From an uncultured Pelagibacteraceae bacterium (GTDB lineage: Bacteria; Pseudomonadota; Alphaproteobacteria; Pelagibacterales; Pelagibacteraceae), in the NCBI GenBank assembly GCA_902521075.1, contig CABYQM010000010.1:1-42375 (forward strand): a stretch of 42,375 bases of DNA, read 5' to 3'. The notes under the pieces are model-generated. The model saw only the letters and a program-made list of their open reading frames with translations, was not told the origin of the DNA and ran no database searches. How positions within the stretch are numbered: position 1 is the first letter of the stretch; each line of letters starts with the position of its first letter. This document shows, piece by piece, positions 34,065 to 42,250 of this stretch. Both the position numbers and the translations under genes were made by a program.

Positions 34065-34940
34065 ATGTTTTCAAAAATAAAATCAAAAGATAAAGCAGAA
34101 CAACTAAGACAACTATTAGATGGACCAGAAATAATTGTAATGCCTGGATGCTTTGATGCATTATCAGCAAAATTAATTGAAAGAGAAGGTTTGAAAGTTG
34201 GGTTTATGTCTGGCTTTAGTGTTTCATCAACAAAACTTGGTATGCCGGACACAGGTTTAATTTCTTTTTCTGAAATGGCAGAACAAGTAAGAAATATATG
34301 CAATGCTACATCAATTCCAATAATATTTGATGGGGATACTGGATATGGAAATTCAGTGAACGTATTTAGAACTGTAAGAGGGTATGCGGATGCAGGAGCA
34401 GCTGGTGTGATGATTGAAGACCAAAAGTGGCCAAAAAAATGTGGTCACACAAAGGGTAAAGATGTTGTCGATCTTGATGAGGCAAACTCAAGAATTAAAG
34501 CTGCGGTGGATGCAAGAGAATATGGAAATAAAGATATCTTAATAATGGCAAGAACTGATGCCATAGCAACTAGAGGATTAGATGATGCAATTAAAAGAAT
34601 GCAATCATTTTCAAAACTTGGTGTTGATATTTTATTTATTGAAGCTGTTAAAAATAAAGAAGATATGAAAAGAATTATCAAAGAAGTTCCAGGTCATCAT
34701 ATGTTAAATTTGATCGAAGATGGTGAAACCCCATTATTAGAAATTAATGAAATAGAGGAAATTGGTTATAAAATTGCTGTAATGCCTTTAACACTAATGA
34801 GTGCATCAGTAAAAACGATGCAAGAATGTTTGAATAATATGAAAAATAAAGTTTATAATAAAAATGTTTCTAAATTTTCAGACTTAAGAGATATAGTTGG
34901 CTTCAACGAATATTACGATATTGAAGACAAATATAAATAA
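34065..34940 (+). CDS. Isocitrate lyase/PEP mutase superfamily lyase
   Basis: 291 residues. Metal- and substrate-site motifs: MPGCFDALSAKLIEREG, FDGDTGYGN (D89, D91), MIEDQKWPKKCGH (E118-H128). KKCGH (124-128) is the active-site loop of C-C bond lyases (isocitrate, methylisocitrate, dimethylmalate lyase); PEP mutases lack this Cys, so a lyase or decarboxylase is predicted. The short length (isocitrate lyase is ~430-530) fits methylisocitrate/2,3-dimethylmalate lyase or oxaloacetate decarboxylase-like members. Two bases after dctM and one-base overlap with the next gene, so it probably cleaves the TRAP substrate or its derivative. Confidence 0.88.
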   Translation: MFSKIKSKDKAEQLRQLLDGPEIIVMPGCFDALSAKLIEREGLKVGFMSGFSVSSTKLGMPDTGLISFSEMAEQVRNICNATSIPIIFDGDTGYGNSVNVFRTVRGYADAGAAGVMIEDQKWPKKCGHTKGKDVVDLDEANSRIKAAVDAREYGNKDILIMARTDAIATRGLDDAIKRMQSFSKLGVDILFIEAVKNKEDMKRIIKEVPGHHMLNLIEDGETPLLEINEIEEIGYKIAVMPLTLMSASVKTMQECLNNMKNKVYNKNVSKFSDLRDIVGFNEYYDIEDKYK

Positions 34941-35161
34941 TGTTTCCAAAAAAATTCTCTAAAATTCTTTTCGTTTTTTTTATGGGTTTAGGAATGAGTT
35001 TGTTAATGACCCTAATTATTACATTTATAAATACAGGTTATGATGAATTTTATTATAAAAGATTTTTCAAAGCTTGGTCTATTAGTTTGCCAGTTGCATT
35101 AGTTGCAACAACTTTTGTTGCACCCTTGGTTAATAAATTAGTGGAAAAAATTACTAAATAG
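34940..35161 (+). CDS. DUF2798-like small membrane protein
   Basis: 73 residues, two hydrophobic helices (about 10-30 and 47-65) with a polar YDEFYYKRFFKAW link, matching the DUF2798 layout. Function unknown. Start overlaps the lyase stop by one base (TAATG) and it ends 12 bases before the dehydrogenase gene, so it is part of the TRAP operon. Confidence 0.78.
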   Translation: MFPKKFSKILFVFFMGLGMSLLMTLIITFINTGYDEFYYKRFFKAWSISLPVALVATTFVAPLVNKLVEKITK

Positions 35162-35173
35162 AGAGGATGTCAT

Positions 35174-36088
35174 ATGAGTGAAAATATAGCTTTTATAGGA
35201 GTTGGTAATATGGGAAACCCAATGGCCTGTAATTTAAAGAACGCAGGGAAAAAGGTTAAGGTTTTTGATGTTTCTAAAGAAATGATTGATAAAGCAGTTG
35301 AAAATAATCTTGATGTTGAGAAGGATTTTGGAAAACTAATCAATAGTGAAACGTCTGTTGTAATCACTATGCTGCCTGAGGGAAAACATTCAAAAGAAGT
35401 TTATTTAAAAGAAAATGGTGTTCTAGATAAAGTTTCTAAAAATTGTCTACTAATAGATTGTTCAACAATCGATATAGATACCTCTAAAGAAATAGGAAAG
35501 AAAGCAAATGAAAAAGGTATTAAGATGATTGATGCACCAGTAAGTGGTGGAGTGATGGGTGCACAAAAAGCAACTTTAAATATTATGGTTGGTGGATCAA
35601 ATGATGCATTTAATCAAGCTTTACCTATTTTAAAATTAATGGGTAAAAATATTTATCATGCTGGAGAGATAGGAAGCGGAAACGGTGCAAAGATTTGTAA
35701 CAACATGTCTCTTGGAATAACGATGATTGCTGCTTCAGAGTCATTAATGTTAGCAAGAAGATTGAATATAGATATAAAGAAAGTTCATGAAATTATGAAA
35801 AATGCTTCCGGAAATAGTTGGCCTATTTCAGTTTATCCACCTTTACCTGGATTAATTGAAGGAACTCCATCTAACAATAAATATAAGCCAGGCTTTTCTG
35901 CAGGTATGATGAACAAAGATTTAAAACTTGCAAATGAATGTGCTAAAAATGCAAATGCATCTACTCCATTAGGAGAGATGGCATTAGAAATATATTCAAA
36001 GTTTTGTGAGGATGGAAACAGTTCGAAAGATTTTTCTGCTATATCAAGGGTAATTGGTGGAGATGCTTGGGATTATCCAATAGAATAA
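35174..36088 (+). CDS. 3-hydroxyisobutyrate dehydrogenase family oxidoreductase (beta-hydroxyacid dehydrogenase)
   Basis: 304 residues. NAD(P)-binding GVGNMG (9-14), substrate-binding DAPVSGGVMGAQ (120-131, with S124) and catalytic K173 in GSGNGAKICNN. The ending SRVIGGDAWDYP region and length match MmsB/GarR-type enzymes (3-hydroxyisobutyrate or tartronate semialdehyde). As last gene of the TRAP-lyase operon it could reduce or oxidise the aldehyde/hydroxyacid released by the lyase. Coenzyme: residue after the second strand is Asp32 (VFDVSKE), which usually favours NAD+. Convergent with DUF924, no space between stops. Confidence 0.92.
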   Translation: MSENIAFIGVGNMGNPMACNLKNAGKKVKVFDVSKEMIDKAVENNLDVEKDFGKLINSETSVVITMLPEGKHSKEVYLKENGVLDKVSKNCLLIDCSTIDIDTSKEIGKKANEKGIKMIDAPVSGGVMGAQKATLNIMVGGSNDAFNQALPILKLMGKNIYHAGEIGSGNGAKICNNMSLGITMIAASESLMLARRLNIDIKKVHEIMKNASGNSWPISVYPPLPGLIEGTPSNNKYKPGFSAGMMNKDLKLANECAKNANASTPLGEMALEIYSKFCEDGNSSKDFSAISRVIGGDAWDYPIE

Positions 36089-36649
36089 TTACCAAGAGGA
36101 ATTTGGACTCTCTAAAAATTTTAACTCATCTGGTGTAGATTTTCTCCCCATAACTTTATTTCGATGAGGATATCTATGAAATCGTTTAATTGCAGCGGTA
36201 TGATCTTTCCAAAATTTTTTTATCTCATTATAGTTTGGATGATTAGATAAATAGTTATCCAACAATTTATATGCTCTATCATGATCTATAACTTCTTCAC
36301 TGTGAATGTATGGTAATAACATGAAAAAACGTTGATATTCATCCATTTGATCAAGATACCCGTTATAGACTGCATCATTTACAATCAGTCTTGCTTTATG
36401 ATCGAACTCAAAAGCTTTTTTATCATCTCTATATAAATTTCTTGAAAATTGATCCAATAAAATAACTAAAGCTAGAGTGCTTAATGGTTCATCTTGCCAA
36501 TCATCATATTCATTTAAAGTAGCTTTTTCATGATCATCTTTGAATTTGTCTCTAATCAATTGATCAAAATTATCATCTCTTTTAAATCGCTTTTCAACGA
36601 CCATATCATCAAACCAAAAATCTAATATTGCTTTGGCTCTATCATTCAT
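36089..36649 (-). CDS. DUF924 family protein
   Basis: 186 residues from the ATG at 36649 (MNDRAKAILDFWF); a TTG four codons upstream is less likely. Family blocks: ILDFWFDDMV, FKRDDNFDQLIRDKF, LALVILLDQFSRNLYRDDKKAFEFD, FFMLLPYIHSEEVIDHDRAY, RFHRYPHRNKVMGR. An all-helical, TPR-like fold; function not established. Start overlaps the AhpD-like gene by eight bases, so the two are translationally coupled. Confidence 0.9.
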   Translation of the reverse strand: MNDRAKAILDFWFDDMVVEKRFKRDDNFDQLIRDKFKDDHEKATLNEYDDWQDEPLSTLALVILLDQFSRNLYRDDKKAFEFDHKARLIVNDAVYNGYLDQMDEYQRFFMLLPYIHSEEVIDHDRAYKLLDNYLSNHPNYNEIKKFWKDHTAAIKRFHRYPHRNKVMGRKSTPDELKFLESPNSSW

Positions 36650-37034
36650 AAACTTTGTCAACTTTTACCTGATATGATTCAACAAGTCTGTTAGTTTCAT
36701 TTGCCATTGCAACAACTGCAATAAGTTCGCTTAACATCTCTGTAGTAGCACCTTTAGATTTAGCAGCGATACTGTGAGATTTAATACAATACTCACAACT
36801 ATTTGTCATTGAAACTGCAACATAAATAAGCTCTTTTGTCATTTCATCCAAAGCACCTTTTTTCATCACTTGCTGTATAGAGGTCCAAGTTCTCTCTAAA
36901 GTTTCTGGGTTGTTGGCTAACATTTTCCAAAAATTGTTTATGTAGTCTGTATTTCTCTTCTTTTTTATATCTTCAAATACCTCTTTCACTTTTCCTGTAG
37001 CATCAGCTTCTTCAATCATATTAAAAACTGCCAT
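36642..37034 (-). CDS. Carboxymuconolactone decarboxylase (AhpD-like) family protein
   Basis: 130 residues with the AhpD active-site pattern NSCEYCIKSHS: C80, C83 and H87 (CxxC...H). Proteins with both cysteines act as disulfide reductants/peroxidases rather than true carboxymuconolactone decarboxylases. Located ten bases after the dual-ATPase gene with a GGAGG ribosome-binding site in the gap, so it rides at the end of the peptide-transporter operon. Confidence 0.9.
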   Translation of the reverse strand: MAVFNMIEEADATGKVKEVFEDIKKKRNTDYINNFWKMLANNPETLERTWTSIQQVMKKGALDEMTKELIYVAVSMTNSCEYCIKSHSIAAKSKGATTEMLSELIAVVAMANETNRLVESYQVKVDKVYE

Positions 37035-37043
37035 TTCACCTCC

Positions 37044-38726
37044 TTAATTGTAAATTGTTTCTATTTTAGGCATTAATCTTAATAATTCCTTAGTATATTC
37101 ATGATTTGGATTTTTAAACAACTCTTCCGTCTCAGACACCTCGCATAGTTTTCCATTCCTTAAAACTCCAATATCATCACACATTTGTCGAACAACTGGT
37201 AGATCATGACTTATAAAAAGGATAGTTAAATTAAGTTGTTCTTGTAAATCTTTAAGTAAATTTAATATTTGAGCCTGAATACTCACATCCAAAGCAGATG
37301 TTGGCTCATCACAAACTAATAATCTTGGTTTTGTTGCTAATGCTCTTGCAATAGAAATTCTTTGTCTCTGTCCTCCTGAAAACTCATGAGGATATCTTTC
37401 GGCTGAAGACTTGGATAGCTCCACAGAGTCTAAGAGATCATTTATATACTCATTTAATTCATTAGAGCTAATATTTGCATCATGTAACTTTATAGGTTCA
37501 GCAATGATATCTTTAACCTTAAGCCTACCATTCAACGAAGAGTACGGATCTTGGAATATCATTTGAATTTGTTTTCTAAATTTAAGTAATTCTTTGTTAC
37601 TTTTTATATTATTAATACATACATCATCAAAATAAATTTCACCTGAGGTGGGTTTAAATAAATTAACAATCATTTTTGCAATTGTAGTTTTTCCACTGCC
37701 ACTTTCACCAACAAGTCCAAAAGATTTTCCTTCTTGTATATTAAATGAAACAGTATCAACTGCTAATACATTATTTTGAGATTTTTCTGTAAAAAAACCT
37801 TCATTAAAAGTTTTACAGAGATTTTTTATTTGAACTAAATCTTTTTTTAAAATCTCTCTTTTATTCCATCTGTTTAAAATTTTTAAATTAATGTTTTCCT
37901 GGTTATTGCTTTCTTTCTCTATAATTTTAAATCTGGATATTTTTTTATTTGTTGGAGGAACAGAACTAACTAAACTTTTCGTATAAGTTTCTTTTGGTTC
38001 TGTTAATATTTGCTTTGTTGTTCCCAATTCTACCAAATTACCATTTTTCATGACAGCAACTCTATTGGTAGTCTCTGCTATAACTCCCATATCATGTGTA
38101 ATTAATATAACTGCTAAGTTTCTCTCTTTAGTCAGTTTTTTGATAAGTTCTAATATTTGTGATTGTATTGATACATCAAGTGCAGTTGTGGGCTCATCTG
38201 CAATTAACAACTCTGGTTCACAACATAGAGAAAGTGATATAACAACCCTTTGTCTCATTCCTCCTGAAAATTGATGAGGATAATCATTAAATCTTTTTTC
38301 AGAATCTTTTATGCCTACTTCTTTTAAAAGATTTATTGCTTTTTCTTTTGCTTTTGAGTTACTGAGGTTTAAATGAGTTTGGATTGTTTCAATAAGTTGT
38401 TGTCCAATTGTTAAGATAGGATTTAAAGATGTCTGAGGATCTTGAAAAATAAATCCAATTTTTTTTCCTCTTAAACTTAGAATATTTTTTTTATTTTCAT
38501 GAATATTTATGTCGCTTAAATAAATTGATCCTTCAGATACTTTCCCTGGTTCGTCAATTAAATCAATTATTGCATTAGCTACAGTACTTTTTCCAGACCC
38601 AGATTCCCCAACTAATCCTACAATTTCTCCTCTTTTTATCTCAATATTAATATCTTTTGCAGCATGAACTGTCTCTTTTCTCAATTTATAATCTACACTT
38701 AAATTTTGTATTTTTAAAAAACTCAT
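37044..38726 (-). CDS. Dipeptide/oligopeptide/nickel-type ABC transporter, fused dual ATPase (DppD-DppF like)
   Basis: 560 residues carrying two complete ATPase domains. First: Walker A GESGSGKST (40-48), signature FSGGMRQR, Walker B LLIADEPTTALD, H-loop THDMGVIAE. Second, from about residue 297: GESGSGKTT, FSGGQRQR, LLVCDEPTSALD, SHDLPVVRQ. Each is followed by the oligopeptide-type C-terminal segment. Overlaps the upstream permease gene by four bases. Normal importers of this class use two separate ATPases; the fused form is common in alphaproteobacteria. Confidence 0.96.
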   Translation of the reverse strand: MSFLKIQNLSVDYKLRKETVHAAKDINIEIKRGEIVGLVGESGSGKSTVANAIIDLIDEPGKVSEGSIYLSDINIHENKKNILSLRGKKIGFIFQDPQTSLNPILTIGQQLIETIQTHLNLSNSKAKEKAINLLKEVGIKDSEKRFNDYPHQFSGGMRQRVVISLSLCCEPELLIADEPTTALDVSIQSQILELIKKLTKERNLAVILITHDMGVIAETTNRVAVMKNGNLVELGTTKQILTEPKETYTKSLVSSVPPTNKKISRFKIIEKESNNQENINLKILNRWNKREILKKDLVQIKNLCKTFNEGFFTEKSQNNVLAVDTVSFNIQEGKSFGLVGESGSGKTTIAKMIVNLFKPTSGEIYFDDVCINNIKSNKELLKFRKQIQMIFQDPYSSLNGRLKVKDIIAEPIKLHDANISSNELNEYINDLLDSVELSKSSAERYPHEFSGGQRQRISIARALATKPRLLVCDEPTSALDVSIQAQILNLLKDLQEQLNLTILFISHDLPVVRQMCDDIGVLRNGKLCEVSETEELFKNPNHEYTKELLRLMPKIETIYN

Positions 38727-39652
38727 TTTTTCAATTTAGGATTAAGAGTGTCTCTCATCCAGTCTCCTAATAGATTAATGGAAAAAGCTAAAACAACTAA
38801 GAATATTGCTGGAAAAAAAGTTATCCACCATTCACCAGAAAATAAAAAGTCATTTCCAAGTCTTATTAATGTTCCTAAAGAAGGAGTAGTTGGAGGAACG
38901 CCAACACCTAGAAAACTCAATGTGGCTTCTGCAATTATTGCTAATGCAAGACCTATAGTTCCTATAACAAGTACTGGTCTCATAATATTTGGAAGAATAT
39001 GTTTAAACATTACTATAAAATTAGAAACTCCAATAATTGTTGATGCTGAGACATAATCTTTATTTTTTTCAACTAAAGTTGCTGCTCTTGATACTCTTGC
39101 AAACTGTGGCCACTCTGAAATACCAATTGCAAAAATTAAAACATATATTGCCATCTCATCATGAAGTTCACGCGAAATTATACCTCTCGCAATACCATCA
39201 ACAAGAAGTGCCATCAAAATACTTGGAACTGTTAACTGAACATCAGTTAATCTCATAACAATCATTTCATACTTACCACCAAAAAAACCAGCAGTAAGAC
39301 CTAATCCAACTCCTAAAATTAAACTAAATAAAATTGCTGAGAAACCAACAATCAAAGATATTCTAGATCCATAAAGAATAGTCGATAACATATCTCTTCC
39401 TTGTCCATCAGTACCAAGTAAAAATTCTACTTTTCCTTCGCTAGTCCAAGATGGTGGGGTGAATGCATCCATTAAAGATAAAGAAGATGGGTCGAATGGA
39501 TTATAAGGTGTAATAAATTCTACAAAAAATGAACAGAAAAATATTATTGCTAATAATATCGATGAAACTATTGCTGTAGGAGATTTTATAAAACTAAAAT
39601 AAATTTCACTATCTTTTATTTTATCCCAAGTTGTCAAAGCTTTATTATCCAC
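38723..39652 (-). CDS. Dipeptide/oligopeptide-type ABC permease (DppC-like)
   Basis: 309 residues; N-terminal cytoplasmic stretch, one helix, then the OppC_N-like loop (SLMDAFTPPSWTSEGKVEFL, LLGTDGQGRDMLSTILYGSR) and the permease domain with contact loop SASTIIGVSNFIVMFKHILP. Overlaps its neighbours by eight and four bases. Confidence 0.95.
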   Translation of the reverse strand: MDNKALTTWDKIKDSEIYFSFIKSPTAIVSSILLAIIFFCSFFVEFITPYNPFDPSSLSLMDAFTPPSWTSEGKVEFLLGTDGQGRDMLSTILYGSRISLIVGFSAILFSLILGVGLGLTAGFFGGKYEMIVMRLTDVQLTVPSILMALLVDGIARGIISRELHDEMAIYVLIFAIGISEWPQFARVSRAATLVEKNKDYVSASTIIGVSNFIVMFKHILPNIMRPVLVIGTIGLALAIIAEATLSFLGVGVPPTTPSLGTLIRLGNDFLFSGEWWITFFPAIFLVVLAFSINLLGDWMRDTLNPKLKK

Positions 39653-40628
39653 TAGCTGAATCTCCTTTAACTCTAATTCTTGGATCTATAAAGTAATACA
39701 AGATATCGACTATAAAATTTATCATTACAAAAACGAATGCTATAAATACTAAATATGCTGACATAATTGGAATATCTACAAACTGAACAGCTTGAATAAA
39801 AAGAAATCCCATACCTGGCCATTGAAATACTGTTTCCGTAATAATTGAAAATGCAATTAATGTTCCAATATTTATACCAGCAATAGTTATTACTGGAATT
39901 AGTCCATTTTTAAGTGCGTGCTTATAATTAATGCTTTTTTCATTAATGCCTCTGGCTCTTGCAAACTTTATGTAATCAGTCTGAAGTATTTCCATCATTT
40001 CAGCTCTGACGAGCCTGATTATATAAGTCATTTGAAAAAGACTTAGAGTAACTGACGGTAATATAATTGCTTTTAAACCTGATATGGTTAAAAAGCCTGT
40101 CGACCAAAATCCTAGATCTACCACCTCACCTCTTCCAAACGATGGTAGAACGCCTAATATAACTGCAAAAAGATAAATAAATAAAATACCAATTACAAAA
40201 GTTGGAAGAGAAACACCTAATAAAGAAACTGCTAAGATAAAATCACTCAAAAAACCTTTTCTTTTTATGCCTGTATATACTCCCAATAAAGTACCAGAAA
40301 CCAATGCAATTAGAGCAGATATTAAAACTAATTCAATTGTTGCCGGTAATCTTTCAATGATTAATTCTGATACAGGTCTTCTTAATTGATAAGATATTCC
40401 AAATTCTCCTTTTGAGGCATTAATTATAAACCTGGTAAATTGTACATGAATTGGGTCCATTAAACCCAAGGTTTCTCTTAACTCAGCTCTTTCTTCATCT
40501 GATGTTTCCTCACCCACCATGTTATTTATTGGGTCTCCTACAAAATTAAAAAGAGAAAAAGATACAAAAGCTACGACAAGCATAACCATTGCAGATTGAA
40601 ACAATCGTTTAAAAAAATACTTTATCAA
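39645..40628 (-). CDS. Dipeptide/oligopeptide-type ABC permease (DppB-like), TTG start
   Basis: 327 residues, six membrane helices. The N-terminus IKYFFKRLFQSAMVMLVVAF matches the usual DppB beginning, and the only fitting start is TTG at 40628; no in-frame ATG lies nearby upstream and there is no good ribosome-binding site. Family blocks LRETLGLMDPIHVQFTRFI, GEFGISYQLRRPVSELI and contact loop ARARGINEKSINYKHALKNG. Lies behind a strong hairpin, so output should be low relative to the binding protein. Confidence 0.95.
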   Translation of the reverse strand: MIKYFFKRLFQSAMVMLVVAFVSFSLFNFVGDPINNMVGEETSDEERAELRETLGLMDPIHVQFTRFIINASKGEFGISYQLRRPVSELIIERLPATIELVLISALIALVSGTLLGVYTGIKRKGFLSDFILAVSLLGVSLPTFVIGILFIYLFAVILGVLPSFGRGEVVDLGFWSTGFLTISGLKAIILPSVTLSLFQMTYIIRLVRAEMMEILQTDYIKFARARGINEKSINYKHALKNGLIPVITIAGINIGTLIAFSIITETVFQWPGMGFLFIQAVQFVDIPIMSAYLVFIAFVFVMINFIVDILYYFIDPRIRVKGDSASG

Positions 40629-40649
40629 TTTATGAAATTTTATTTTTAT

Positions 40650-40677
40650 ACAAGCCCTTTAATTAAAAAGGGCTTGT
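40650..40677 (-). promoter_or_regulatory. Hairpin between binding-protein and DppB-like genes
   Basis: Perfect 11-base inverted repeat (ACAAGCCCTTT / AAAGGGCTTGT) with a six-base loop, 10 bases after the binding-protein stop and 21 bases before the permease start. On the minus strand it is followed by an A-rich, not U-rich, stretch, so it looks like an RNA-stabilising or partial-attenuation structure rather than a classic terminator. Confidence 0.85.
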
Positions 40678-40687
40678 AATAAATTAT

Positions 40688-42250
40688 TTAGTCAAAGCTC
40701 GCAAAACGGAACAACGGCTCGTTATTCGGTCTTATCGGAACATTAACATCTTTTTTTGCAGCCCAAGATATAACTTGGTGATGTAAAGGAAGATAAGAAA
40801 TATCATCTTTTACTATTTTCCAAGCTTCAGCTATTGCAGCATTTCTCTTATCTAGGTTAACTTCACCTTCCATAACTCTTATCGCAGCATCTACATCAGA
40901 GTTACTAAAGTTAACTCTGTTCCAGCTTGCTCCACTTTCATATAAGTAATGGAAAACATAATGACTATCTAAAGTTGGAACTCCCCAACCTAACATATAA
41001 AAGTCACCTTGATTATCTTTTAGTTCTTTAAAGTGCTTACTTTTTGTTTGGGCAAATAAATTTACTTTAACACCGATTTTACCTAACATACCAACAACAG
41101 CTGTGCATATAGCTTCATCATTTACATATCTGTCATTTGGACATCTAAGCTCAACTTCAAATCCATTCGGATATCCAGCATCAGCTAGAAGTTTTTTTGC
41201 AGCAGCTACATCATAAGGAAGTCTTTTATCAAGTTCTTCTGTGTATCCATTAACACCTGGAAAAGTAATTATTCCAGCAGGTTCACTTAAACCTCTCATT
41301 ACTTTTTTCTTAATAGCTTCAATATCTATAGCTTGATAAAGAGCTTGTCTAACTGCTTTCTTTTTGAATGGATTATCACCTGTATTACCTGTTCTAAGTT
41401 TATCGGCTCCCTGATCCATACCAAGGAATATAGTTCTCATTTGAGCAGTGCTTTCAACTTTGTGAGCAGGTGAATTTTTAATTCTAGCTAAATCTTGCAC
41501 AGGTGCATCAGTAACAACATCAATTTCACCAGATAAAAGAGCTGCAACTCTAGTAGCTGCATTTTTTATAGGTAGTAGATGAATTTCAGTTACTTTGTCA
41601 TCTTTCATAGTACCCCACCATTTTTTATTACGTTTGAAAACTGTTTTAGTATTTGGTTCTCTTAATGTAATTTTAAATGGTCCAGTTCCCATAGCATTTG
41701 TAGCTGAAAATGTTTCTTGTCCAGCATCCCAGTTCTGCGCCATGACTGCAAAATTCTTTTCACTCCATTTTTTTGACATTATAAAAATGTTTGAAAGTTG
41801 GTTTAAAAGAATTGGATTTGGTTTACTTGTTGTTATTTCTACTGTGTAGTCATTAACTGCTTTTACACCTGATACTGTACTTATATATTCTTTAAAATCA
41901 GATGTTCTTTGTTTTGCTCTTAAAATACTAAATACAACATCTTCAGATGTAAATGGAGTTCCATCAGAAAATTTAACATCTTCTCTTAATTTAAAGATCC
42001 AAGTATTAGGACCCTGAGTTCTCCACTCTGTTGCTAGTTGAGGTCCAATTTTCATATCTAATCCTCTAGTAACTAGAGCTTCATATACTTGTCTAGATAC
42101 TTGAGTTGTAGGACCTTCGTTTTGAGCATGAGGATCAAGTGTTAAACTATCACCCTGCATTGACCATTTAATAGTTTTAGCAAATGCTTGTGTTGGAGCA
42201 AAAGCTAGAAAAAAAGCCAATAAAATTTTTATAAAATACCCATACTTCAT
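40688..42250 (-). CDS. Periplasmic binding protein of a dipeptide/oligopeptide-type ABC importer (SBP_bac_5)
   Basis: 520 residues with signal peptide (cleavage after AFA, residue 24). Family blocks: WSMQGDSLTLDPHAQNEGPT, VYEALVTRG, WIFKLREDVKFSDGTPFTSEDVVFSI, AMGTGPFKI, KKAVRQALYQAIDIEAIKKKVM, ADAGYPNGFEVEL, DFYMLGWGVPTLDSHYVFHYLY. Ligands of this class include peptides, opines, nickel, glutathione and sugars; none can be chosen from sequence alone. First gene of the operon running down to 36089, with a good AGGAGAGAG ribosome-binding site. Confidence 0.95.
   Translation of the reverse strand: MKYGYFIKILLAFFLAFAPTQAFAKTIKWSMQGDSLTLDPHAQNEGPTTQVSRQVYEALVTRGLDMKIGPQLATEWRTQGPNTWIFKLREDVKFSDGTPFTSEDVVFSILRAKQRTSDFKEYISTVSGVKAVNDYTVEITTSKPNPILLNQLSNIFIMSKKWSEKNFAVMAQNWDAGQETFSATNAMGTGPFKITLREPNTKTVFKRNKKWWGTMKDDKVTEIHLLPIKNAATRVAALLSGEIDVVTDAPVQDLARIKNSPAHKVESTAQMRTIFLGMDQGADKLRTGNTGDNPFKKKAVRQALYQAIDIEAIKKKVMRGLSEPAGIITFPGVNGYTEELDKRLPYDVAAAKKLLADAGYPNGFEVELRCPNDRYVNDEAICTAVVGMLGKIGVKVNLFAQTKSKHFKELKDNQGDFYMLGWGVPTLDSHYVFHYLYESGASWNRVNFSNSDVDAAIRVMEGEVNLDKRNAAIAEAWKIVKDDISYLPLHHQVISWAAKKDVNVPIRPNNEPLFRFASFD

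Noticed and set aside
34065..34940. Phosphoenolpyruvate mutase (phosphonate biosynthesis)
   Set aside because: The KKCGH loop is that of C-C lyases; PEP mutases lack the Cys at this place, and no phosphonate genes are adjacent.
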